Assembly: GCF_000633535.1 (NCBI RefSeq)
Contig: NZ_AYMR01000001.1
Location: 1-64,000 of the forward strand
DNA from: Leifsonia aquatica H1aii
Lineage (GTDB): Bacteria > Actinomycetota > Actinomycetes > Actinomycetales > Microbacteriaceae
Reading direction: 5' to 3'
DNA length: 64,000 nt
Shown here: piece after piece, positions 10,120 through 18,397 of the stretch
How positions within the stretch are numbered: position 1 is the first letter of the stretch
Layout of the letters: each line of letters begins with the position of its first letter
Translations under genes and position numbers: made by a program
Notes under the pieces: model-generated
The model's input: the letters and a program-made list of their open reading frames with translations, nothing else
What the model was told of the DNA's origin: nothing
Databases searched by the model: none

Positions 10120-11652
10120 CTACCCTCGCCGTTGACCGTCAAGAGAGACCGCTGTCCACGACACAGGCGGCAAGGTGATCGTCACGACACCGTCCGAGAG
10201 CAGGACGTTCGCGTTGGTTGATGGTGTAACGCGGGTGGGGTGGTCTTGCGTGTTGGTGGCGTAGACGTCGTCGTCGGCGAGCGTGAGTGCCTCGACGATT
10301 TTCGCTGCCGCGAGCTCGTGAACATCGATCGTGACGGTGAGTGCGTCGGTGAGGTGACGGTTGACCAGGAAGATGGCGGCGCGGGCGGTCTCCTCGTTAA
10401 AGGTTGCGACAGCGTCCACGAGCGGAACGGAGCCGTAGGCCGCGGTGTCGTAGGTTCCCACGGTGATCTCCGGGGACACGACCTTCCCGTCAGCGAGGCG
10501 GGCTGTCGTTGAGAAGGGGTGGAACGTTGTCTGTTTCCATGCCGGACCGTCTGGGGCGGTCATGATCGGGGCGATGACGTTGACCAGCTGAGCGAGCGAT
10601 GCGGAACCGACCCGGTCGATGTTCTTGAGCAGAGTGATGAGCAAGCTTCCGAGCACGACGGCGTCGGCGACCGTGTAAACGTCTTCCAGAAGCCGGGGGG
10701 CGTAGGGCCAGGGGCCATCGGTGCGGGCTCGATCGGCGCTCGCTTCCGCCTCGGCATCGAGGTACCAGATGTTCCATTCGTCGAAGGAGAGGTTGATCGT
10801 TTTCGTCTTGCGGAGTTTGTGCTTCACATGGTCAGCAGTTGTCACTACCGTCGTGATGAAGTGTTGCATGTCGAGCGAGGAGGCCAGGAACGTTGCAAGA
10901 TCTCCACCGCGTTCCTGGTAGTAGGCGTGGCAGGAGATGTAGTCGACGTAGTCGTAGGCCTGCTCGAGACTCACGCGTTCCCATTCGCCGAACGTGGGCA
11001 TGCTCGAGGCTGAGGAGCCACACAGCACCAGCTCGAGGTCAGGGTCCGCCATCTTCATCGCCGCTGCAGTGCGAGAAGCCAGAGATCCGTAGTCTTCGGC
11101 GCTCATGTGTCCGACTTGCCACGGTCCGTCCATCTCGTTTCCTAGACACCACATCCTGATGTTGTGTGGCTGGGTGGAGCCGTTTGCTGCCCGTTGGTCG
11201 GAGAGGCTCGTACCTCCTGCGTCGTTGCAGTATTCGAGTAGGTCGAGCGCTGCTTCGATTCCGCGCGTCCCAAGGTTCACGGCCATCATGACTTCACTGT
11301 TGCTGAGAGCGGCCCAGCGGACGAACTCATCGACTCCGACCTGGTTAGTCTCCAGCGAATGCCAGGCAAGGTCTCGGCGGCGCGGCCGGGATTCCCGTGG
11401 TCCGACGCCGTCTTCCCACCGGTAGCCGGAGACGAAGTTTCCACCCGGGTAGCGGAACGTGCTCGCGCCTAGTTCTTTGACGAGGTCGACGACGTCCATC
11501 CTGAAGCCGTCTTCGTTGGCGGTGGGATGAGTGGGTTCGTAGATGCCGCCGTATACGCATCGCCCGAGGTGTTCGACGAAGGATCCGAACAGGCGGCGAT
11601 TGACGGGCGCGATCACATTGTTCGGACTGACAACGATGTTGGCGTCGGGCAT
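10120..11652 (-). CDS. abfA: GH51 alpha-L-arabinofuranosidase
   Basis: 510 residues, the usual length of cytoplasmic GH51 enzymes, which release terminal arabinofuranose from arabino-oligosaccharides with retention of configuration. The N-terminal FGSFVEHLGRCVYGGIYEP, the TFRYPGGNF segment, the acid/base Glu173 in CLGNEMDG and the nucleophile Glu292 in SFDEWNIWY are all present. The C-terminal beta-sandwich ends the protein. There is no signal peptide, so it acts inside the cell after ABC import. It is the last gene of the arabinoside locus, 94 bases after the LacI-type repressor gene. No clear terminator follows. The symbol reflects family membership. Confidence 0.93.
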   Translation of the reverse strand: MPDANIVVSPNNVIAPVNRRLFGSFVEHLGRCVYGGIYEPTHPTANEDGFRMDVVDLVKELGASTFRYPGGNFVSGYRWEDGVGPRESRPRRRDLAWHSLETNQVGVDEFVRWAALSNSEVMMAVNLGTRGIEAALDLLEYCNDAGGTSLSDQRAANGSTQPHNIRMWCLGNEMDGPWQVGHMSAEDYGSLASRTAAAMKMADPDLELVLCGSSASSMPTFGEWERVSLEQAYDYVDYISCHAYYQERGGDLATFLASSLDMQHFITTVVTTADHVKHKLRKTKTINLSFDEWNIWYLDAEAEASADRARTDGPWPYAPRLLEDVYTVADAVVLGSLLITLLKNIDRVGSASLAQLVNVIAPIMTAPDGPAWKQTTFHPFSTTARLADGKVVSPEITVGTYDTAAYGSVPLVDAVATFNEETARAAIFLVNRHLTDALTVTIDVHELAAAKIVEALTLADDDVYATNTQDHPTRVTPSTNANVLLSDGVVTITLPPVSWTAVSLDGQRRG

Positions 11653-11746
11653 GTGTTCTCTTTCTGAGGTCGGGTGCGCGCACCTATGAAAACCTCGACA
11701 CCGTCAGCGGCGCACGTGACGGGGAGGCGGCGAGACGGGCTGGATG

Positions 11747-12760
11747 TTACCGCGGGGAGCCGGTCGACTCCCGGACGATCACTTTGTAAGGAGCGGTGAT
11801 CTCTTCGTGGACCTGCGTGGGGTCGTTCGCCTCGATCCTTCGCACGAGTAATTCGACGGCCTTTCGGGCCATCAAGGTGTGGTCGGGATCGACGGTGGAA
11901 AGCCGCGGGACGGTGAACTCGCCTTCTCGGATGTTGTCGAATCCGATGACCTTGACGTGCGTGGGAACCGGGATGTCCTCGTCTCGAAGGCCGCGGAGCA
12001 CGCCGATGGCGACGGTGTCGGTGACGCAGAACACGCCGTCGACCTGCTGCCCGGAACGCACCAGTTCTCGGATGGCATCGCGTCCGGCTTCCATGGTGAA
12101 GCTGTCGAGGGTCATGACGAGCTGTGGGATGAACGGCAGGCCGGCGTCCTGGAGGGCCTGCCGGTATCCGAGCATCCGAAGCCCTGACATAGAGACTTCA
12201 TCTTCACTGCTGCCGTCGACCAATGCGATCCTTCGGCACCCCGAGTCGATGAGGTGGGCCACCGCTGCTCTCGCGCCGTCTACGTTGGGCATGCCGATAT
12301 GCGACACCGGCCCCCCGAAGATCCGCTCCCCCAGGATGACGACGGGGTAGTCCGCGGGCAGCAGTTCCACGTCGGAGGCGCCGAGCCCGACGGTGCTCAG
12401 GATAAGGCCGTCGTACTGTCGGTTGCGGGAGAGGGTCAGTGACTCCAGCTCCTGCTGTCGGGACGCTCCGGTCTGCTCGATAGCGACCTGCAGGTGATGC
12501 TCCGACGCGGCGACGATGATCGCGGCCGCGAGCTGACCGAAGTAGGGTCGGTCGACCTCGGGGATCGCGAGCCCGACAGTTCCCGTGCGACCGGTACGGA
12601 GGTTACGCGCAGCGACGTTGACGCGATAGTCCAGGTCCCGCACAGCTGCCATTACTCGTTCCCGTGTCGCGGGTTTGACGTGCGGATATCCGTTCAGCAC
12701 GTTCGACACGGTCATCGGCGACACACGGGCAGCCCGGGCAACATCGTGAACGGTGACCAT
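11747..12760 (-). CDS. LacI-family repressor of the arabinoside locus
   Basis: The N-terminal helix-turn-helix reads VTVHDVARAARVSPMTVSNVLNG, followed by the hinge helix and a periplasmic-binding-protein-like effector domain (VGLAIPEVDRPYFGQLA to the C-terminal PYKVIVREST). Two adjacent ATG codons occur at 12763 and 12760. AGGAGG at 12772-12767 is three bases from the first and six from the second, so the second is preferred. The first overlaps the TGA of the preceding GH43 gene, so the two are translationally coupled. A longer open frame upstream lacks family similarity. Inferred role: binds the TGTAWCGWTAWA-like sites at 19403-19445 and 13826-13837 and is released by an arabinose-containing sugar. 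Confidence 0.92.
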   Translation of the reverse strand: MVTVHDVARAARVSPMTVSNVLNGYPHVKPATRERVMAAVRDLDYRVNVAARNLRTGRTGTVGLAIPEVDRPYFGQLAAAIIVAASEHHLQVAIEQTGASRQQELESLTLSRNRQYDGLILSTVGLGASDVELLPADYPVVILGERIFGGPVSHIGMPNVDGARAAVAHLIDSGCRRIALVDGSSEDEVSMSGLRMLGYRQALQDAGLPFIPQLVMTLDSFTMEAGRDAIRELVRSGQQVDGVFCVTDTVAIGVLRGLRDEDIPVPTHVKVIGFDNIREGEFTVPRLSTVDPDHTLMARKAVELLVRRIEANDPTQVHEEITAPYKVIVRESTGSPR

Positions 12761-13749
12761 CATCGACCTCCTCGTGGCGAGCCGGTGGACGAGGCGATCG
12801 CCTCGCGCCTGTTCGCCTCGATCAGTCTTGCCTTCTCCATGAGGGTGATGGGAAGCAGCGATCCGTGACGCGCGCCGGCTGGAAGAACGGCGGTGGACAG
12901 GTGATCCCACTTTCCGGTGGCCAAGTCTGTGGTTTCGAAGAGCTGATATCCGCGATGCCCGAACTCATCGATGAGGAGATACCACCTGTCGCCATTGACG
13001 CTGCGGACGACGGCAGGCCCCTCTCCGCGAACCAAGACTCCCTTGCCGACGTCGACGGCAAGTGGGCGGAAGTCGGCCGACAGCATCGAGGGTCCCTGCT
13101 CAATGAAGATGTGGTTGCCGAGGTCCGGGCTGTATTCGCCGTGTGCGGTCGCCGAGAAGCGGTACCAAGTGCCCTCGTTCTCCAGGAACGTCACGTCGAT
13201 GACGTTGAATCCGAGGTCGAGGTAGACGACGGGGGCGGTAAACTCGCGAAAGTCCGCCGTCGTCGCCATCAGGATCCGCTGGTAGGTCGCGCTAGTGCGG
13301 TCATCGTTGTCATAGAGTGCCGACGCCCACAGCACGACCCAGTGCTGTTCGCTGGCTGACCAGAATGCTTTCGGCGCCCACGTGTTTGCCGCAGTTGGCG
13401 GCGAGACCTCGCACAGCCACGGTTCGGACCATGTCACTAGGTCTTCAGACTCCCACACGACGATACTTCGACTGCCAGCGCGCGTGGCGCGGTCCCAGTC
13501 TTGATCGGGGAACACGCGAAGGTCGGTCGCGATGATGTTGAACACACCACGCCGCGTGTCGCGGATGAGGAACGGGTCCCGCGCACCTCTCTCACCAACC
13601 GTCGATCGCAGCATCGGCCGACCGTCGTCGAGGGGAACCCACGTCGTCGGTTCGGGCCCGGCCGTCACAGCCAGGCGGATCTGTTCACCGTCCGTGAGAA
13701 GCTCGCTCTCGAAGTACGCCATCAGGAGCGCGTCGAATGAGTTATTCAT
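12760..13749 (-). CDS. GH43-like arabinosidase (cytoplasmic)
   Basis: 329 residues with the five-bladed propeller pattern of glycoside hydrolase family 43. The three expected acidic positions are visible: Asp in RDPFLIRD, Asp in NVIDVTFLE and Glu in VRGEGPAVV. SIVVWESEDLVTWSEP is the typical blade motif. No signal peptide is present, so it should act on imported oligosaccharides. It resembles the longer neighbour at 13853-15196 blade for blade but lacks that protein's N-terminal Ig-like part. It starts 103 bases after that gene, and the gap carries an operator-like palindrome, so it probably heads an internal transcription unit with the repressor and the GH51 gene. The exact substrate is not predictable. 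Confidence 0.8.
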   Translation of the reverse strand: MNNSFDALLMAYFESELLTDGEQIRLAVTAGPEPTTWVPLDDGRPMLRSTVGERGARDPFLIRDTRRGVFNIIATDLRVFPDQDWDRATRAGSRSIVVWESEDLVTWSEPWLCEVSPPTAANTWAPKAFWSASEQHWVVLWASALYDNDDRTSATYQRILMATTADFREFTAPVVYLDLGFNVIDVTFLENEGTWYRFSATAHGEYSPDLGNHIFIEQGPSMLSADFRPLAVDVGKGVLVRGEGPAVVRSVNGDRWYLLIDEFGHRGYQLFETTDLATGKWDHLSTAVLPAGARHGSLLPITLMEKARLIEANRREAIASSTGSPRGGR

Positions 13750-13825
13750 CAGGGAACCTCCTGCCTGTTCCTCGAGCTCTGCAGCGACCCTGGACGGTCT
13801 GTGAAGACCTGAACAAGGGGCAATC

Positions 13826-13837
13826 TATAACGATACA
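13826..13837. promoter_or_regulatory. candidate LacI-type operator, internal promoter
   Basis: On the coding strand of the downstream gene this reads TGTATCGTTATA, an imperfect palindrome with the central CG typical of LacI/GalR operators. Read in the same orientation, it matches the first upstream array site (TGTAACGATAAA) at 9 of 12 positions. It lies 77-88 bases before the GH43 start at 13749. Confidence 0.5.
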
Positions 13838-13852
13838 CGAATGCGATTGCGC

Positions 13853-15196
13853 TCACTCGGTGTCCAACGGATGCGATGATTCGGCAGTGGCGGGGAGGTC
13901 CTTGTTGTTGCCGGTGTGAAAGGAGGCTTGAGATAGGCGTTGCCACTCGCTGCGCATGAGGGGCAGGACGGCCCCGTGTTTGGTGTTGAAGGGGATGTTG
14001 CTACGGGTAGGTTCGACCACCCGCCAATCGTCGGTGTCGAGGGTGTGGGCCTCGAAGGGGACGTAGCCTTGGAAGTCGAGCCCGAAGTGGTCCGCGAAGA
14101 GGTACCACTGGTCAGGGCCAGCGGGGAAGACCAGCGGTCCCTCGTAGGGTTCGTGGCCTGTTGCGCGGTGGGTGATACCGTTCGCGACGGTTCTCCACTC
14201 CTTGGATGGAGTGTCTATCGAAGGAGCACGCTGGGCGAAGATGTCGGCTACTTGAGTACCGTCGGAGGCGAGAACTGCGTGAGCGGTGCCTTTGATGAAC
14301 CGGTAGTAGTGCGCATGATCGCGCACCAGCGTCGAGTCGAGGAGGTCGCCGGAGAATCCTTCGAGGTCGGCAGCATCGACCCATACCTGGGGGGGCGTGA
14401 AGTGCGTGAAGTCCCTGGTCCATGCGCTCATGATCTTGGAGCGTTGGTCGTCTGAATGGTCTGCGGTCTCGTAGAGCGTCGACGTCCAGTGCACGAAGTA
14501 GGCGCGGTGTTCCGGGCTGTAGACGGCCTCTGGCGCCCAGGTCATCCCTGCGGCGGCCTCGGAGATCTGCACGTGGCGTTGTGGGCCCCAGTGAACGAGG
14601 TCGTCGCTGCGCCATATCTCGATGCTGCGACTTCCGTGGCGAGGCGAGTCTTGCCATCCCATGACGTGTGCGTTCAGATCGGTTGCGACTATCCAGAACC
14701 GATCTCCTGCTGGTGCACGCACTATGTGGGGGTCACGGACCGCGTGGGTCCCGTGACCGCTCGTGAGGACAGGGCGTCCTCCGTTCAAACGGTTCCAGCG
14801 TAGCGGGTCGTCTCCCTCGCTGAGGGAGAAGTAGATCTGTTCCCCTCCGTCGTCGTGCTCGCTCTCGACGAAATGCACGAGCAGGTAGCCGTACGACGGC
14901 TCGTCTTCAGGCAAGGGTGGGACCAGCACCGATACCGACTCGGTCGTCCCAGCCTGGCGTGCCGCTGTCAGGGTCACGGCGATATCTGCTGCTCCTGGGT
15001 CGGGTCGAGAAACCTCGCCCGTCGCGGTGATCACTGCAGGATTGCTCGATGTCCAGCGCACCGCATTGCCATTGACTTCTGTCGGCAGAAAGAGGTCTCC
15101 CATCACCATCATGCCTGGGGACAGCTGTTCAGACACCAGCGCGGTCGCCGAGTGGGTGCGGTCGCTGAGGCCGCTGACGTTGGTCTTGTCGGTCAC
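13853..15196 (-). CDS. GH43-like enzyme with N-terminal Ig-like domain
   Basis: 447 residues. Residues ~20-105 form a bacterial Ig-like (Big-type) sandwich, with VRWTSSNPAVITATGEVSRP as its signature. The rest is a GH43 propeller with RDPHIVRA (general base Asp), DLLDSTLVRDHAHYYRF (second Asp) and YEGPLVFPAG (acid Glu). SIEIWRSDDLVHWGP is the blade motif shared with the neighbour at 12760-13749, suggesting duplication. There is no signal peptide despite the Ig-like domain, so it is probably cytoplasmic. The start ATG overlaps the stop of the upstream permease gene by four bases, so it is coupled to transport. Arabinosidase or xylosidase activity is inferred from context only. Confidence 0.82.
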   Translation of the reverse strand: MTDKTNVSGLSDRTHSATALVSEQLSPGMMVMGDLFLPTEVNGNAVRWTSSNPAVITATGEVSRPDPGAADIAVTLTAARQAGTTESVSVLVPPLPEDEPSYGYLLVHFVESEHDDGGEQIYFSLSEGDDPLRWNRLNGGRPVLTSGHGTHAVRDPHIVRAPAGDRFWIVATDLNAHVMGWQDSPRHGSRSIEIWRSDDLVHWGPQRHVQISEAAAGMTWAPEAVYSPEHRAYFVHWTSTLYETADHSDDQRSKIMSAWTRDFTHFTPPQVWVDAADLEGFSGDLLDSTLVRDHAHYYRFIKGTAHAVLASDGTQVADIFAQRAPSIDTPSKEWRTVANGITHRATGHEPYEGPLVFPAGPDQWYLFADHFGLDFQGYVPFEAHTLDTDDWRVVEPTRSNIPFNTKHGAVLPLMRSEWQRLSQASFHTGNNKDLPATAESSHPLDTE

Positions 15197-16020
15197 CCCT
15201 TCACACTCCCGCTGACCAAGCCACTAACGATGTACTTCTGAGCGAAGATGAAAAAGACCAGCATTGGGATGAGGACGATCACGGCGACGGCCATGAAGCT
15301 GGGCCAGTCGGTGGTGAATTGGGAGACCGCCTGCGAGGCCAGAAGGACCAGAGTGTTGTTCTCTGGGGAGCTAAGGAAGATGGTCGGGGAGATGTAGTCG
15401 TTCCACACAGCCATTACCTGGAACGTCCCGACCGTGATCAGCACAGGCCGGATCAGCGGGAGCACGATCTGCCAGTAGATGCGGAACGGTCCCGCCCCAT
15501 CGATCCGTGCCGCCTCGAGGATTTCCATCGGCACGGTGCGCATGTATCCGATGATCAGGAAGTAGCAGAACACGGCGCCGGCGAGATAGATCGCGATGAG
15601 GCCGGTGAGGTTGTCGACCAGCCCGACTCCGACGATCATCTGGTAGAGCGGGATGATCGTGGTCTGATACGGGACCAGGAACGACACCAGCAGGATCGCG
15701 CCGATGACCGTGTTCAGCTTGCTGCGGCGGTAGATCATCGCGAAAGCGGCCATCGATCCGATCAACAGCATGAGTGCGACAGATGCCGCCGTGACGTAAA
15801 GGGTATTGAAGAACGCCTGAGGTACCGAAGATGTCTCGAACACTTTGATGTAGTTCTCTAGCGTGAACGAATGTGGGAGGCCGAGCGGATTGGTGGACAT
15901 CTCAGCCTGCGACTTGAAGGTGTTGACCACTATGTAGTAAAACGGTGCGCCCACCAGGCAGGCGAGGATGATCATCACCACGCTCAGGAGGACTTTGTTG
16001 CGTTTCAGGGTGCGGTTCAT
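15193..16020 (-). CDS. sugar ABC transporter permease, MalG type
   Basis: 275 residues with six membrane segments: a first helix near residues 10-30, and the EAA loop EAARIDGAGPFRIYWQIVLPL near residues 188-208, which docks on the ATPase. It belongs to the carbohydrate-uptake transporter-1 permease class (MalG/UgpE). It overlaps the preceding permease gene by four bases. The ATPase subunit is absent from the locus, as is common in actinobacteria where a shared MsiK-like ATPase serves several transporters. Confidence 0.93.
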   Translation of the reverse strand: MNRTLKRNKVLLSVVMIILACLVGAPFYYIVVNTFKSQAEMSTNPLGLPHSFTLENYIKVFETSSVPQAFFNTLYVTAASVALMLLIGSMAAFAMIYRRSKLNTVIGAILLVSFLVPYQTTIIPLYQMIVGVGLVDNLTGLIAIYLAGAVFCYFLIIGYMRTVPMEILEAARIDGAGPFRIYWQIVLPLIRPVLITVGTFQVMAVWNDYISPTIFLSSPENNTLVLLASQAVSQFTTDWPSFMAVAVIVLIPMLVFFIFAQKYIVSGLVSGSVKG

Positions 16021-16976
16021 GATGTCCTCTTCTCAAATCCGCGGGTGAGTCGGAGTTGCACGATCACCACGATCCCGACGGCGATCATGAACACGACACC
16101 GAGCGCTGAGGCTTGCCCGTACTTCGCTTGTCCGATTCCGCTGGTGATGATCGTCTTGGTGATCGTGTACGTCGCGTCTCCGGGGCCACCACCGGTGAGG
16201 GTTTCTGGGAGGGCGTACACGTTGAGTCCCCCGATCATGAGCAAGACGGTGCTGATGGTGATCGCAGGGGTCAGCAGTGGAAGAGTGATGTTCATGAAGC
16301 TCTGCCGGGCGTTGGCGCCGTCGATGCGGGCAACCTCGTAGTAGTCGGTGGGGATCGACTGGAGGTAAGCGAGGTAAAGGATCGCATGCCATCCGGTGCT
16401 GGTCCACACGCCCACTAGGATCACCGAGATCTGCGCAAGTGTCGCGTTTGCCAGCCACGGTATGGGTGCCACACCAAAAAGGCTGTTCAGGACCGCATTG
16501 AGCGCCCCGGATCCGAGGGGGTTGAGAATGAAGTTCCAGACCAGCCCCAGGATTGCGACGCTGGGGATGGCCGGAAAAAAGTACATGGCGCGAACAAACC
16601 GCTTGCCAAAGAAGCTCTGGTTCAAAACCACGGCGAGCGGGATGGCGAGAGCAGTGATCAGGATTGTCGTCGCCAGAGCGAACACGATGGTGAAGCTCAG
16701 GCCGGACAGGAGGCTCGGGTCGGTGAAGACCCGCACGTAGTTATCGAAGCCGACGAACTTGATGATCGGATTCAGACCGGACCAGTCCGTGAAGCTGTAG
16801 TACACGGATCTCGCGAAAGGCACCCCGATCAGGATGACGAATACCAGAACAATGGGGATGAGGAATGCCTGCGACGCGAGCGCCTCTCGTAGTCTCCCCG
16901 TGGGTCGCCGTCCCATGCGGAGCAGACGAGGGCGGTCGATCGTGCTTTCCAGATTGGTCGCGGTTCCTGAAGTCAT
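16017..16976 (-). CDS. sugar ABC transporter permease, MalF type
   Basis: 319 residues from the ATG at 16976, chosen because AAGGCGAG lies upstream of it and the longer frame adds a low-complexity extension. There are six membrane segments and an EAA loop (EVARIDGANARQSFMNITLPLL has the conserved EVARIDGA core). It pairs with the MalG-type permease it overlaps. The 125-base gap from the binding-protein gene contains a strong hairpin that may reduce its expression relative to the binding protein. Confidence 0.92.
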   Translation of the reverse strand: MTSGTATNLESTIDRPRLLRMGRRPTGRLREALASQAFLIPIVLVFVILIGVPFARSVYYSFTDWSGLNPIIKFVGFDNYVRVFTDPSLLSGLSFTIVFALATTILITALAIPLAVVLNQSFFGKRFVRAMYFFPAIPSVAILGLVWNFILNPLGSGALNAVLNSLFGVAPIPWLANATLAQISVILVGVWTSTGWHAILYLAYLQSIPTDYYEVARIDGANARQSFMNITLPLLTPAITISTVLLMIGGLNVYALPETLTGGGPGDATYTITKTIITSGIGQAKYGQASALGVVFMIAVGIVVIVQLRLTRGFEKRTS

Positions 16977-17001
16977 CGGATTCTCGCCTTCGAGGTGGTG
17001 T

Positions 17002-17033
17002 GCGGTGCCGGCCCGGTGATGAGCCGGCACCGC
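17002..17033. terminator. intercistronic hairpin between binding protein and permeases
   Basis: GCGGTGCCGGC at 17002-17012 and GCCGGCACCGC at 17023-17033 form a perfect 11-bp stem around ten bases, 69 bases after the binding-protein stop. No U-run follows. Its position matches the attenuating or 3'-protecting stem-loops known between malE and malF-type genes. A partial terminator or mRNA-stability element is inferred. Confidence 0.65.
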
Positions 17034-17101
17034 GCACATCTTGGGTGGTTCAAGGTTGCCTGGTTGTCAGCAGGCGGAAGTGAGCGCTAGGGGAAAGCCA
17101 A

Positions 17102-18397
17102 TCACTTCAGCGTCGCCCACTGCTCGTCGAGCGCCTTCGTCGTGCCCTCGGGGGTCTGCTGGCCGAGAATGATCTTCTGGAGGTTGGACAGCAGAGTGGC
17201 ATCCAGGGCGGAGCTTGAGGTTCCCGGCCAGGGTGTCCACGTGAGCCACACCTTGCCGGCAATGACATCGGGGTACATCGTCTTGATCGCGGGATCGAGC
17301 TTCGGGGTGAAACCCTTCGTAGTAGTGATCGCACCAGACGATTCGTTGAACAGCTTCGCTCCGGTAGGGCTGGCCAGGAAATCGACCCACTTCTGCGCAG
17401 CGACCAGGTTCTTCGCCTTCGCGTTGATTGCGTACGGCGGTGAGGGAGCCCCGGTCCAGCTGTACACGCCCGCCTTGTCGCCTGGCATCGGCCAGAACTC
17501 GAGGTTCGTGTTCGGCATCGCCTTGCGGATGTTGGCGATGGCGTAGGAACCATCCGCGATCATCGCGACGCGCCCGGAAGTGAACTCACTCTCCACCTGC
17601 GGGCCCTTCAGCGCCGCCGTGTCCTTGGACACCAGTCCCTCGTCGTACATCTTCGCCCACGTCGAGATCGGTCCCGTGAATGCCTTCGCGAATGTGGTCG
17701 CCCCGCTCGCCAGCCGCTCGTTCAGGGTGTGGTCGGGGTCGGTGATGCCGATCAGGCCGTGCAGGGGGGCTGGGACGCCGTCTGTGCCTTCGAGGTACGG
17801 ATTGATGCCTGCGGCCTTTAGGGTGCGCATGTCACCGAGGAGCTCGTCCCACGTCTGCGGGGTCTTGCTGATCCCCACTTTGGCGAGGATGTCCTTGTTA
17901 ACCAAGATCCCGGCACCGAACGCCGCGGTGGAGATACCGTAGACCTTGCCCTTGTAGCTGTTCAGCCTGGTGCCGAGGGCGGACTGTGCCTTGGCAGCCG
18001 CTGTGCCAGAGAGATCCTTCACGTACCCGTTGCCGGCTTGTTCGACGATGTTGCCGAGGATGAACACGTCGGCGGCGTTGCCTGCAAGCAGGCGCTTCGT
18101 CAGGGTGTCGGTGTACTGCTGAACCGGCGGCGCGTACGAGAACTTGATGGTGATCTTTGGGTTCTCCTTTTCGAACTCGTTGATCAGTGGCGTCATCACC
18201 TCCTTCGTGTCCCAGGAGAAGAAGGTGAGCTCTCCAGCTCCGTCGCCACCTCCTCCGCCTCCGTTGGAGGATCCCGGGCTGCAGCCAGCGAGGGAAACTG
18301 CCACCACCGCCGCCGAGGCAAGGGTGACGATCACGCGCATTCGGCGCGTCGACCGCGCGGAGCGGGCGGCGGGCGCGAGTTGATTTCGAGGCATCAT
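17102..18397 (-). CDS. lipoprotein sugar-binding protein (ABC importer)
   Basis: 431 residues. A twin-basic n-region, hydrophobic core and lipobox LAGC (Cys about residue 40) followed by a Ser/Gly linker identify an exported lipoprotein. The mature part begins ELTFFSWDTKEVMTPLINEF, typical of family 1 extracellular solute-binding proteins, which deliver oligosaccharides to MalF/MalG-type permeases. Two adjacent ATGs (18397, 18394) follow AAGGAAG. The first overlaps the GH43 stop codon, so the gene is coupled to it. Substrate is inferred to be an arabinose-containing oligosaccharide from the GH43/GH51 neighbours. Confidence 0.93.
   Translation of the reverse strand: MMPRNQLAPAARSARSTRRMRVIVTLASAAVVAVSLAGCSPGSSNGGGGGGDGAGELTFFSWDTKEVMTPLINEFEKENPKITIKFSYAPPVQQYTDTLTKRLLAGNAADVFILGNIVEQAGNGYVKDLSGTAAAKAQSALGTRLNSYKGKVYGISTAAFGAGILVNKDILAKVGISKTPQTWDELLGDMRTLKAAGINPYLEGTDGVPAPLHGLIGITDPDHTLNERLASGATTFAKAFTGPISTWAKMYDEGLVSKDTAALKGPQVESEFTSGRVAMIADGSYAIANIRKAMPNTNLEFWPMPGDKAGVYSWTGAPSPPYAINAKAKNLVAAQKWVDFLASPTGAKLFNESSGAITTTKGFTPKLDPAIKTMYPDVIAGKVWLTWTPWPGTSSSALDATLLSNLQKIILGQQTPEGTTKALDEQWATLK

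Noticed and set aside
13501-13919. Overlapping plus-strand small frames near the internal promoter
   Set aside because: They lie across the GH43 start and operator and have no coding signal.
16113-16458. Short frames inside the permease genes
   Set aside because: Shadow frames of the MalF-type permease with no start context.
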